Shown: in pieces, positions 31,974 to 42,335 of the stretch
Position numbering within the stretch: position 1 is the stretch's first letter
How the letters are laid out: each line of letters opens with the position of its first letter
NCBI RefSeq assembly: GCF_036898095.1
Contig: NC_090767.1
Coordinates: 26,033,654 to 26,097,653, forward strand
Origin: Palaemon carinicauda
Taxonomy: Eukaryota > Arthropoda > Malacostraca > Decapoda > Palaemonidae
Reading direction: 5' to 3'
Length of the DNA stretch: 64,000 nucleotides
Translations under genes and position numbers: made by a program
Notes under the pieces: model-generated
The model's database searches: none
What the model saw: only the letters and a program-made list of their open reading frames with translations
Told to the model about the DNA's origin: nothing

Positions 31974-32326
31974 ATGGCAAATTCGTAGATAATTTGTATT
32001 TTTCCTAACCATACAAACCTTAGCTAGTTAAATCGGGTATTACTTTCGGCGTAGCTCAAATGACAAGCCATTAGAATTTTAACGAGGGTTTACTACCCCC
32101 TCGCTAGTTAACGAGGGGGTAGGGGAGGGGTAGCTAGCTATCCCTTCCCCCCCTCACATAACGGTGATTAGCTCACTTTGCATAGAGGTAGGACTTCCCG
32201 GGGGATAGGGCTGGCGGGGCAAGTTTGGTTAAATAGCTAAGGTTTGTATAGTTAGGAAAAATACAAATTATCTACGAATTTGTCATTTGTTCCGTAACTG
32301 GAATACAAACCACGCTATTTAATAGG
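31974..32326 (-). repeat. DIRS-A3 3' terminal repeat and ICR
   Basis: The block opens ATGGCAAATTCGTAG (31974) and its inner arm closes CTACGAATTTGTCAT (32286), forming an inverted pair, and then joins TTGTTCCGTAACTGG at 32287. This is the reverse complement of the joined element ends. A matching copy is at 5338-5685 in the other orientation. Confidence 0.87.
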
Positions 32327-32816
32327 AGTGACTCACCCATTAAGAAGGGTGGACGTCCTATCCAGTCTGGCTTTAGGCTTTGCCTGGGGGCTCGTTATTT
32401 GAGTGTGTAAGCACCCAAGAAATAAGGAGTCCCTGCACCTCGCTAGAACCTTGCTACGCAAGGACTGCAGCCTACACAAGCTGTGTGTGAAGGTATGAAG
32501 AAGTGTGACTCGTCCTAGGAAGTTGTTCTGAAGTTCTTTAGATGGAAACTTGTAGACTAGGACTTACCCAATACCACCTCGTCATGGTATGGGGACGTAA
32601 CAGTATTAATCTTAATACTAGGAACACAAGGGAGCATGGTTTACCTGCAGTGGTTTGAGGTCAGCTATGCAGAGAACCCAGGATGCTGCTTTCCCCAAGA
32701 GAGGGGATGATGGAGAAAAGAATAAGGGCCAGTCAAACCTTTTCATTCATGCAGACTAAAACCAGGTAACAATGCCCTCAACCTTCTGCTACTTGTCCAA
32801 TAAGGAGCTTGACGTT

Positions 32817-33930
32817 TTAAACTAGCTGTTGTGCAGCCACCACAGGGCCGATAGCGAACGTATCGAGTCTCCTGTGGGTCTCGTCTTGCAGGTAGTGGGA
32901 TGTGAATGTTGTTTTACGTTTCCACACCCCAGCTTGAAGAACCTGCGCCACTGAAAAATTTCTTTTGAAGGCCAGGGACGTAGCTATGCCCGACATCATG
33001 TGCTCTAGGGCAACGTGACAGAGGAGGGTCTGGATTCAAGGCCAGGTCAATGACCCTACGAATCCATGCAGAGATGGAGTTCTTGGTTACCCTCCTCTTA
33101 GTCCTTCCTGTGCTGACAAATAGTGCCGGCACATGAGGACAGGCTGCAGCTGTTCTTTTGAGGTACAGCCTCAAGCTTCTTACTGGGCATAGTAAGAGAT
33201 GGTCTGGGTCATCTGTTACAATACGGAGACGAGAAATTAGTAAGGAGTCGAATCGAGGATCCGCCACTCCAGGATTCTGAGTCTTGGCAATAAACTCAGG
33301 GACAAAGCTGAACGTTACCTCCCCCCCTCCCCTTGAATGGGCGATGTCACACGAGAGACCATGAAGTTCGCCGACTCGCTTGGCCGAGGCCAAAGCTAGC
33401 AGGAATACCGTCTTCCAGGTTAGGTGGCAATCTGATGCCTGGCGTAATGGTTCATAGGGAGGTCTCTTACGAGACCTGAGAACTCTAACCACGTTCCATG
33501 GGGGAGGTCTCACTTCCGTCTGAGGGCAGGTAAGTTCATAACTACGTATGAGTAGAGAAAGTTCTAGCGATGAAGAAATGTCCACTCCTTTCAGCCTGAA
33601 GGCTAGACTTAAGACTGAGCGATAGCCTTTCACTGCCGAGACTGAAAGGCGCATTTCTTCACGCAAATACACGAGGAACTCCGCTATTGTTGGAATAGTG
33701 GCATCGAGTGGAGAGATACCCCTTCCACGACACCAACCACAGAAGAAGTCCACTTTGCCTGGTAGACTGCTGCCGAAGACTTTTGCAGGTGTCCAGACAT
33801 CCTGACAGCAACTTGTTGCGAAAATACTCTTTCAGAGAGATGCTGGATGGTCTCCAAGCGTGAAGTCGTAGTGAACCTACGGCTTTGTGGGAAAAGTTGG
33901 CATGTGGTTGTTTGAGTAGATTGTGTCTTG
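32817..33930 (-). pseudogene. DIRS-A3 tyrosine recombinase, one main frameshift
   Basis: The N-terminal part (SSAAVYQAKW) overlaps the previous gene in another frame. 33753-32914 then gives FLVYLREEMRLSVSAVKGYR and LASAKRVGELHG with the catalytic arginine. At the H-x-x-R box a one-base deletion changes HDVRG to HDVG and shifts the frame. The remaining part (32999-32817) has FKRNFSVAQVLQAGVWKR and the tyrosine in TSHYLQDE. It is the most complete DIRS-A YR in the window but is inactivated exactly at a catalytic box. Confidence 0.88.
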
Positions 33931-34729
33931 GAGGGAGTTCTTTTGGTAGCCCTGTTAGGAGTTGCAGAAAGTCCAGGAACCATTCCAAGTGATACCATAG
34001 CGGAGCTATGAGGATCATTGAAAGATTGATCGATGTTCTGGTCTTGTTGAGTACCCTCCTCATCAGACAGAACGGGGGAAAGGCGTAAACGTTGATGTTG
34101 TCCCACCGTTGTTGGAAAGCATCTTGCCAGAGAGCCTTGGGGTCTGGGACTGGGGAACAGTACAGCGGGAGCCTGAAGTTCAGGGCCGTTGCGAAAAGGT
34201 CTACAGTCGGAGAACGCCAAAAAGTCTGGACTTTGTTGGCTACTAGATGATCCAAAGATCACTCGGTACTCACTATCTGAGATGCTCTGCTCAGCTTGTC
34301 GGTGAGCACATTCCTTTTGCCCGGAATGAAGCGTGCCGATAGTGGTATCGAGTGGATTTTGGCGCATCTCAGTATCTCTACTGCTAGATGGGATAGTTGC
34401 TGCGAAAAAGTACCTCCTTGTTTGTTGATGTAGGCCACTACTGTGGTGTTGTCGCTCATCACCACCACAGAGTGACTTGCCAAGTACTGTTGGAACTGTT
34501 GAAGGGCCAGAAAGACGGCCTTCATCTCTAGGAGATTTATATGGAGGTACTTTTCTGACTCTGACCAGAGGCCTGAGGTTGTGTGGTGCAGCACGTGGGC
34601 CCCCCACCCTTTTTTTGAAGCGTCCGAAAACAGCATCAAATCCGGGGGGAGGACGAGAAGGTCCACTCCTTTTCGTAGGTTCTCGTCTGCCACGCACCAC
34701 TGGAGATCCGTCAGGTCTGCAGGTCCCAT
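33659..34729 (-). pseudogene. DIRS-A3 RNase H and methyltransferase-like region
   Basis: 34729-34259 has LFSDASKKGWGAHVL, EMKAVFLALQQFQQYL, MSDNTTVVAYINKQGG and LTDKLSR. A TGA at about 34258 (where copy 2 has tryptophan, STEWSLDHL) is the only stop, and the same frame continues at 34255-33659 with SPTVDLFATALNFRLPLYC and YAFPPFCLM. A long open frame at 35051-33684 in another phase is mostly shadow, except that its end is the start of YR. Confidence 0.87.
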
Positions 34730-34885
34730 GGGGATCTGGATGTCCGGGGAGTCGTACGCTTGATTCCACCGGGACTTGAGTCACCACTGAAGGGATCTCA
34801 TCCTGAGGCGACCGTTGGGAACTAGACGACCCAGAGATGAAAGGTGACCGAGGAGACGTAACCACGATTGGGCTAGAAGTTCTTT

Positions 34886-35734
34886 TCATCTGAGAAAAGG
34901 CCTTGTGACCTTCCTCAGCCTTGCTATCCTGTCGTCTGATGGGAAGGCTTTGTGGAGATTGGTGTCTATAATCATGCCTAAGTATAACAGTCTTTGAGTG
35001 AGAAGCAGTGAAGACTTCTCCAGATTTACCATGATCCCCAAATCTTGGCAAAGTCTCAGAAGTTTGTCTCGGTGTTGAAGAAGGGATGACACGAGTCTGC
35101 TAGGATTAACCAGTCGTCCAGCTAACGGAGGAAACGGATGCCAATCCTGTGCGCCCAAGATGATTCTAGGCTAAACACTCTGGTGAAGACTTGTGGTGCT
35201 GTGGAGAGACCGAAGCACAGCACCTCGAACAGATACTTTCTGTTGTCTAGGCTGAATCTTAAGTACTTCCTTTTAGACGGATAGACTGGGATCTGGAAGT
35301 ACGCGTCCTTTAGGTACCAGTGCGCACATGAAGTCTTGCGGTCTTACTGCTAGTCTGACCGTGTCCGCCGTCTCCATGCTGAACGGAGTTTGTTTGACAA
35401 ACTTGTTCAGAGCTGAGAGGTCAATGACTGGTCTCTAGCCTCCAGACACCTCCTTTACAAGAAGAGTCGACTGAAGAAGCCTGGAGATTCGTCGAGGACC
35501 TCTTGGAGAGCGCCCTTCTTCAACAGGGTCTGGACTTTTGCCCGAAGGGCTTGCCCCCTTGCTGATCCCATGGCAAGGGAGCTCAATGACACTGGATTCG
35601 TCGTCAGGGGAGGTAGAGATGTTATGAACGGGACGCGATATCCTAGACTGATCACGGAGATTGTAAAGGAATCGGCCCCGAGTTGCTTCCACCTGTTTGA
35701 GCAACTTTGAAGGCATCCCCCCACTGGTGGACAT
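34886..35734 (-). pseudogene. DIRS-A3 reverse transcriptase, broken
   Basis: The fingers (LLKKGALQEVLDESPGFFSR) lie at about 35550-35460. Stops and frameshifts cut the palm (PFSMETADTVRLAVRPQDFM at about 35370-35320). At the catalytic strand the tyrosine codon is a TAG, so the site reads R-stop-LDDW where copy 2 reads HYLDDW. The thumb (DLGIMVNLEKSSLLLTQRLL) survives at 35060-34990. It is clearly inactive. Confidence 0.85.
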
Positions 35735-35739
35735 GCAGG

Positions 35740-38700
35740 GGGACTGCCTATCCTAGCGTTTGCGGCCTCAGCTGCTCCCTCTAAGATTCTTGCCTCCCCT
35801 GGAGGACTTTTTGCCTTTCTTTTCTTTGATAGGAAAGGGCTTAGACACCAAGGTCTTCGCTGCTGTTGTCGTTCTAGCAGTCTTGACTGGACGGGACTGC
35901 TGTGGTGCTGCAGGCTTATAGGGCTTGGATGTTAAAGCCCTATGAAGGAGGGAGTCTTGATGAGACTTCCTCTCAGCGGCATGTTCCACATCCTTAGGCT
36001 CGAACAAGATGGATCCCTCTAGAGAGGAATGTCTGAGCCTATTGACCTCGGTGCTAGGGACCTTCTGATGGAATCTCTCAGCTACTGCATCCCGACGTTT
36101 CAGAATGGTATTTGCCCACAAGTTCGAGACTTGGTGGGCCAGAAACTCGATCGTGCGAGTACCCGAGAGAAGAAAGGTCTCCATAGCTTTCCTGGTACGT
36201 TCTTTAGAGAAATCCTCAGAACATATCAGGATACCTAAGGTCCCTAACCAGATAGAGCCAAAAAATGGCTTGCATAGCACACTTCGCAACTTTCTCCTGG
36301 TTAAGTATCTCGGTCGCCGAGAATGAGACCTGCCGGTTGGAGAGTCTCTAAAGAGGGCCTCCCCTGGTAAGCTCTTCCAGCGAGTGGTGAAGAGGAAGAG
36401 CTAAACAAGGCTCCTCAAGGATCTCGAAGTACCTCCTCTGCTGTACGCGAGGAGGTGGGAGGAGGTTGTTGGTGGCACTGGAACAGTTGGAGGAGGACAT
36501 CTCTGAGAGCTGTAGAGAGATCTTGTCCCTGGTACTCTTAACCCCCTTAGACTAGGGCAGTGCTGCACTGGTCGGTTTCTGAGTACCAAAGACACGGTCC
36601 AAGACTGTGTCCTTGCCCTCTCGAGGAGGGATCTCTGGGTCGGAAAACCCGTTGAGAGCCCTCATTAGAGTCTGAACTTGCCAAAACGCATGTTCTGACT
36701 CTTGCTGGTCTCCTCCTGATGTAGGACTTGCAGCGAAGTCTTTTTCTGTCCCCAAAGGCTCTTCTTGGGGAGAGTCGCGGACGTTCTCTGAGTGGCTAGC
36801 TGGCTCCATCCTAGTCCTAGTAGAGGACTTCGGCAATGTTTTGGAGTCCTTAGATTCCTTCCTGGGAAGGATGTAGGACTCCAACATTGACGAGGATGGC
36901 ATGTTCCTTTCAATCCTCGCCTGAGAAAACACCTCGGCGCGAGGAGAGGTTTGCATCATTGGTGCGATGGGGGAAAAGTCTCTCCTCACGTGATTCCCCT
37001 GGGGACTGGAAATCTTCGTCCGAAAGGGAAGGAGAAACAGTCTGGGGGAAAGAACGAACCTGCCTCGAAGGTCTGTGTGGAGTCAGTTTTTCCCTTGGGG
37101 AAGTTGCCGCGTCTGGAACTCCTCTTTTTCTCTTCAAAGGGGTAGAAGCAGCCATGGATCTGGGCCCTAATTCAGAGAAGACAGGCTTGAAAGCCTGTGT
37201 TATGGCTCTGATCAGTGCACCGAACCAGGGCTGTTGGCTGACAGACGCGCTGTCAGACATACCCCTTGAATGGACAGGAATTGAAGGATCCCTGGGAGGA
37301 GTTCTCATCATTGGTGGATTCACCTGAAATGGCTTTGGGATCCTGGACCCCTCTAGATGTTTCCATTCTCCTACAATGAGCGGTGGTATGCACTTGCGGG
37401 GAGGAGAATGAGGCGATGGCGACCTTGCCGTGCATAGTTCAGCAGTCTTGCGCCAGGGAGAGTAACAGGGCTCGTGCCAGGGAGAGTAACGGGGCTCGCG
37501 CCAGGGAGAGTACCGGGGCTCGCGCCAGGGAGAGTACCGGGGCTCGCGCCAGGGAGAGTACCGGGGCTCGCGCCAGGGAGAGTACCGGGGCTCGCGCCAG
37601 GGAGAGTACCGGGGCTCGCCCCAGGGAGAGTACCGGGGCTCGCGCCAGGGAGAGTACCGGGGCTCGCCCCAGGGAGAGTACCGGGGCTCGCGCCAGGGAG
37701 AGTAACGGGGCTCGCCCCAGGGAGAGTAACGGGGCCCGCGCCAGGGAGAGTAACGGGGCCCGCCCCAGGGAGAGTAACGGGGCCCGCCCCAGGGAGAGTA
37801 ACGGGGCTCGCCCCAGGGAGAGTAACGGTGCTCGCCCCAGGGAGAGTAACGGTGCTCGCCCCAGGGAGAGTAACGGTGCTCGCGCCAGGGAGAGTACCGG
37901 GGCTCGCCCACGGGAGACTGCTGGTGCACGCAGAAGAGTATTCGCGAGCGCGCGGACGCGCAGGATCAAGGCATTGAGTGCGCAGGCGCGCGGGTGAGAG
38001 TTCGTGCGTGCCTGTACCAGTCGTAGGGCGCGCGCGCGCAGGAGAAAGATCCCTAGCGCGCAGGAGAGCGCTGGCGTGCAGAAGAACACTGGTGCGCAGG
38101 AGAACACTGGCGCGCAGGAAAACGTGGGCGCGTGAGGGTGTGCATAGCGCATGATGGAGCTGTGCTCCTGTTGGGACGTATGTGCATGTTGGCGCATACG
38201 CCCTTGATGCCCTGTGTTAAGGTTTATTGATGGGGCCTGACAAGCTACTAGAGCGCGTTCGTCAGGTTTCGTTGGCGCATAGCGCGTATCTGGGTGGCGC
38301 GCCTTAGCGTACTCAGATGAAACCTTGTTAGGTTTATGCAGGAAGGGTGACGGCACATCGGCAGGTCTGTCGGGTGGAAGGTCGATGTGTCCTTTAAAAG
38401 GACAACCTTCCACCGAAGGACATCGTGAACGATCTGCAAAAAGGTCCAGGACCAATGCAGGAACAGTGATCGGGGATTGTTCTTGAGGCTCCTCTTCACC
38501 GCAGGTGAAGGAAAGCGAGCCTTGCGACGAATGCGCCCTCTGGGGGCCGTAGGGTCAGCGAGCTGACCTTCTGCAGTCCTCCGAAGAGGAGTCTCTAAGT
38601 GAACTCCCGAGGGGAAGAAACACTAGCAGGAGAGACTGACAGACTTAGTTTCTCCCTCGTAGGCTGAACAGAGAAGGGAGAAACTAAGCCGTCAGCTACT

Positions 38701-39337
38701 GTAGGGTTTGAAGAGGCAGAGGTGATGGGTGATACCACACTGGATGCCTCTGATACCACAACATCGACAAGAGACAGAGGATCAACCTCTGTCAGTGACG
38801 GCGATTGCTTGACAGCGGCACCCAATCGGATGTAGTTAAGCAAAACCTCCTTGGAGGGCGAACCCGTAAGCCCCAATGAGGACTAACGCTGAAAAAGGGA
38901 GGTTAGTGAAATATCCTCCCCCGGGGGGAGAGGTGAAGCTGCTTTGCTAGGGGAAGCAACGTCACTCTCGAGCCCCGAGATTGGTAAACAAGTACATCGG
39001 TCTACGTTACCACTCGACGGTCTCTCGAAAGAGACCGACCGAGTGGGAGCTTCAGAGGAGGTTTGGGCAACGGAAGAAGAGGCCTTGGGTTTTACTCCTT
39101 TCAAAGAAACCTTCGAAGGAGAAATATCCCGTTTGGACTTCTTCCGTCGTCGCGAAAACCTCTCCCACTGGGAGGTAGACCACTCCCTACACCTGTTGTT
39201 GCTATTACACTGCACTGTAAGCCCCTACAAGAAGGACAAGGGGCATGAGGATCGGTCTCGACCGCTGACATGAATGTTCCACAGGGGGGGTCGGGAAACC
39301 CAGGGCAGGTGCGCATGATCGCAGAGGCCACCTTCAC
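35740..39337 (-). pseudogene. DIRS-A3 gag, broken
   Basis: Gag pieces in order on - are: 39337-39101 (MRTCPGF start, then CPSCRGLQC); 39215-38883 in another frame (CREWSTSQWERFSRRRKKSK, TSSEAPTRSVSFERPSSG); 38876-38595 (GLTGSPSKEVLLNYIRLGAA); a 24-bp array encoding an eight-residue repeat (37929-36910); 36989-36552 (acidic, SEHAFWQVQTLMRALNGFSD); and 36289-35768 (SKERTRKAMETFLLSGTRTI, lysine/arginine-rich end). The Cys clusters at the head suggest zinc binding and the basic tail RNA binding; both are inferences. There are several frameshifts and stops. Confidence 0.75.
37440..37920 (-). repeat. 24-bp coding minisatellite in DIRS-A3 gag
   Basis: About 20 copies of a 24-bp unit such as AGGGAGAGTACCGGGGCTCG plus CGCC. 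As 24 is a multiple of three, all frames stay open; on the gag strand the unit is PRYSPWRE, on + shadows such as ARESTGAR appear. Units vary mainly at TACC/TAAC and CGCGCC/CGCCCC. Confidence 0.93.
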
Positions 39338-39614
39338 AAACAGAATTAGAAAAAGAAACAGACCAAAGCATTAAATGGCTGCTTAATGACGGCAAGGATG
39401 AGAGCGGACACGTCCAACTACCATCCGAGCTGAGAGCAAAGTGAGCTCAAGCACAGGTATGTGAGGGGGTGGGTGTAGCAAGCTACCCTCCCCTAACCCC
39501 ACTAGCGGTGTGGGTAGTAAACCCTTGCTAAAAAATTAATGGCTCGTCATTTCAGCTACGCCGAAAGTAATACCCCTATTAAATAGCGTGGTTTGTATTC
39601 CAGTTACGGAACAA
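39338..39614 (-). repeat. DIRS-A3 5' terminal repeat/leader
   Basis: Shares the DIRS-A head blocks (CCTATTAAATAGCGTGGTTT, CATTTCAGCTACGCCGAAAG on +) with 9039-9280 and 9363-9600, and reads out into gag at about 39337. Confidence 0.85.
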
Positions 39615-39693
39615 ACTCGGATGCCTGTCACTGACATCATTCCCCTATTAAGGGACAATAGTTGACATTCATATAAGAACAAGTACTCAAAAA
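39596..39693. repeat. 98-bp direct repeat, left copy
   Basis: Identical over 98 bp to 46135-46232. It includes the last 19 bp of the DIRS-A3 end and 79 bp of flank (ACTCGGATGCCTGTCACTG...ACTCAAAAA). DIRS-C1 begins at the next base. Confidence 0.95.
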
Positions 39694-40027
39694 TGTTATT
39701 TTGATAATAAAATAAATTTTTGAATATACTTACCCGGTGATTATAATAGCTGCAACTCTGTTGCTCGACAGAAAAACTCTACGTAAAAATTCGCCAGCGA
39801 TCGCTACACAGGTAGGGGGTGTATTCAACAGCGCCATCTGTCGTTCAGATACCCATTACTCATTGTAAACAAAGAACTCAATTTTCTCCTCGGTCCACTG
39901 TGTCTCTATTGGGGAGGAAGGGAGGGTCCTTTAATTTATAATCACCGGGTAAGTATATTCAAAAATTTATTTTATTATCAAAATAACATTTTTCAATATT
40001 TAACTTAGCCGGTGATTATAATAGCTG
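39694..40027 (-). repeat. DIRS-C1 3' terminal repeat and ICR
   Basis: 39694-39745 is the 52-bp reverse complement of 39937-39988, and 39989-40027 is the 39-bp reverse complement of 46072-46110. The inner part (about 39746-39885) is also inverted against about 45935-46071 (CAGCGCCATCTGTCGTTCAG and its complement). Confidence 0.93.
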
Positions 40028-40428
40028 ATTCACACCCAGGGGGGTGGGTAGAGACCAGCAAAATATGTTTACATCATATGAGCTAAGAATTTTTATTTCA
40101 TTTTAGAAGTTATCAAAATAACTAAACAAAATAAATAGGTACCTGGTAAGGAAGTCGACTTGAACAATTACTCTGCCTTTTTAAGTACGTCTTCCTTACG
40201 GAGCCTCGCGATCCTCTTAGGATGCTGAGCAACCCCTAGGAGCTGAAGTATCAAGGGTTGCAACCCATACAACAGGACCTCATCAAAACCTCTAATCTAG
40301 GCGCTTCTCAAGAAATGACTTTGACCACCCGCCAAATCAACTAGGATGCGAAAGGCTTCTTAGCCTTCCGGACAACCCAAAAACAACAATAAAAACATTT
40401 CAAGAGAAAGATTAAAAAGGTTATGGAA

Positions 40429-41490
40429 TTAGGGAATTGTAGTGGTTGAGCCCTCACCCACTACTGCACTCGTTGCTACGAATGGTCCCAGAGTGTAGCA
40501 GTTCTCGTAAAGAGACTGGACATCCTTAAGATAAAAAGACGCGAACACTGACTTGCTTTTCCAATAGGTTGCGTCGATTATACTTCGCAGAGATTTATTT
40601 TGTTTAAAGGCCACGGAAGTTGCGACAGCTCTAACTTCGTGTGTCCTTACCTTCAGCAAAGCTTGGTCTTCCTCATTCAGATGGGAATGAGCTTCTCATA
40701 TTAACAGTCTGATAAACTAGGATAAAGCATTCTTTGACATAGGTAAAGATGGTTTCTTAACTGAACACCATAAAGCATCAGACGGGCCTCGTAAAGGTTT
40801 AGTTCGTTTTAAATAAAACTTAAGAGCTCTTACAGGGCATAAGACTCTTTCTAGTTCATTTCCAACCATACGATAAGCTTGGAATAACGAACGATTTTGG
40901 CCAAGGTCGAGAAGGCAGCTCGTTTTGGCTAGAAAACAAATTTGTAGAGAACATGTAACCGTTTCAGATGAGAATCCGATGTTCTTGCTGAAGGCATGAA
41001 TCTCACTGACTCTTTTAGCTGTGGCTAAGCATACCAGGAAAAGAGTCTTTAAGGTGAGATCTTTCAGGGAGGCTGAATGTAGCGGCTCGAACCTGTCTGA
41101 CATAAGGAATCTTAGTACCACGTCTAAATTCCAACCAGGTGTAACCAAACGACGCTCCTTCGTGGTCTCAAAAGACTTAAGGAGGTCCTGTAGATCTTTA
41201 TTGTTGGAAAGATCTAAGCCTCTGTGACGGAAGACTGATGCCAACATGCTTCTGTAACCCTTGATAGTGGGAGCTGAAAGAGATCGTTCTTTCCTCAGAT
41301 ATAAGAGGAAGTCAGCTATTTGAGTTACAGAGGTACTGGTCGAGGATACGGATACTGACTTGCACCAGTTTCGGAAGATTTCCCACTTCGATTGGTAGAC
41401 TCTAAGGGTGGATGTTCTCCTTGCTCTAGCAATCGCTCTGGCTGCCTCCTTCGAAAAGCTTCTAGCTCTCGAGAGTCTTTCGATAGTCTG
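40429..41490 (-). pseudogene. DIRS-C1 tyrosine recombinase, two stop codons
   Basis: A single frame from about 41490 (RSFSKEAARAIARARRTSTL, VYQSKWEIFRNWC) down to 40429. It carries LATAKRVSEIHAF (catalytic arginine), HEVRAVATSVAF (H-x-x-R), the tryptophan in ATYWKSKSVF and the tyrosine in ASFYLKD. The only breaks are a TAG at about 40716 and a TGA at about 40695. It is one of the better preserved YRs here. The open frame extends far upstream (to 42501) as the shadow of RNase H. Confidence 0.88.
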
Positions 41491-42335
41491 AAGGCAGTCA
41501 GACGAAGAGCGTGGAGGCCTTGGTGTACCTTCTTTACGTGTGGCTGACGTAGAAGGTCCACCCTTAGGGGAAGTGTTCTGGGAACGTCTACTAGCCATCG
41601 AAGTACCTCGGTGAACCATTCTCTCGCGGGCCAGAGGGGAGCAACTAGCGTCAACCTTGTCCCTTCGTGAGAGGCGAACTTCTGCAGTACCTTGTTGACA
41701 ATCTTGAACGGAGGGAATGCATATAGATCTAGATGTGACCAATCTAGGAGAAAGGCATCTATATGAACTGCTGCTGGGTCCGGGATTGGAGAGCAAAATA
41801 TTGGGAGCCTCTTGGTCATCGAGGTTGCGAAGAGATCTATGGTTGGCTGGCCCCAGGTGGCCCAAAGTCTCTTGCATACATCCTTGTGGAGGGTCCATTC
41901 TGTTGGAATTATTTGTCCCTTCCGACTGAGACAATCTGCCATGACATTCAAGTTGCCTTGGATGAACCTCGTTACTAGTGATATGTTTAGACCTTTTGAC
42001 CAGGTGAGGAGGTCCCTTGCGATCTCGAACAACGTCAGAGAGTAGGTCCCTCCTTGCTTGGAGATGTACGCCAAAGCCGTGGTGTTGTCCGAGTTCACCT
42101 CCACCACTTTGCCTTGAAGGAGAGACCTGAAGCTTTTCCAGGCCAGACGTACTGCCAGTAGCTCCTTGCAGTTGAAATGCATTGTCCTTTGACTCGAGTT
42201 CCATATCCCCGAGCATTCCCGACCGTCTAATGTCGCACCCCAGCCTACGTCCGATGCGTCCGAGAAGAGAACAAGGTTGGGAGTCTGAACAGCCAGGGGA
42301 AGACCCTCTCTTAGGTTGATATTGTCCTTTCACCA
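41325..42335 (-). pseudogene. DIRS-C1 RNase H and methyltransferase-like region
   Basis: An uninterrupted frame from about 42335 to 41325: LFSDASDVGWGATLD, FNCKELLAVRLAWKSF, EVNSDNTTALAYISKQGG and MADCLSR hold the RNase H acids. Then come QPTIDLFATSMTKRLPIFCS and YAFPPFKIV (methyltransferase-like block). Upstream of a TGA at 42336 only the RT thumb/connection remains, so this open stretch is the surviving part of an RT-RNase H protein whose RT was deleted. Confidence 0.85.

Larger units (their letters stand above)
31974..39614 (-). mobile_element. DIRS-A copy 3 (A3), full length, decayed
   Basis: A 7.6-kb element in - orientation. Its 5' terminus is at 39614 (sense TTGTTCCGTAACTGGAATAC) and its 3' terminus at 31974. 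The order on - is leader, gag with a 24-bp tandem array, RT, RNase H and methyltransferase-like region, YR, 3' non-coding, ICR (about 32228-32326) and 3' terminal repeat. The ICR half at 32287-32326 is a perfect 40-bp reverse complement of the 5' start at 39575-39614. All genes carry stops or frameshifts. Confidence 0.93.

Noticed and set aside
33684..35051. 455-codon frame on -
   Set aside because: Shadow of RT/RNase H in DIRS-A3; only its last ~70 codons correspond to the YR start.
37439..38455. 338-codon frame on - and long + frames over the 24-bp array
   Set aside because: The repeat unit is a multiple of three, so all frames stay open. Only the PRYSPWRE frame connects to gag-like sequence.
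39694..39988. 295-bp element with 52-bp inverted ends, like a MITE
   Set aside because: The inverted pair is the C1 3' end and its ICR arm, and the outer boundary coincides with the C1 insertion point.
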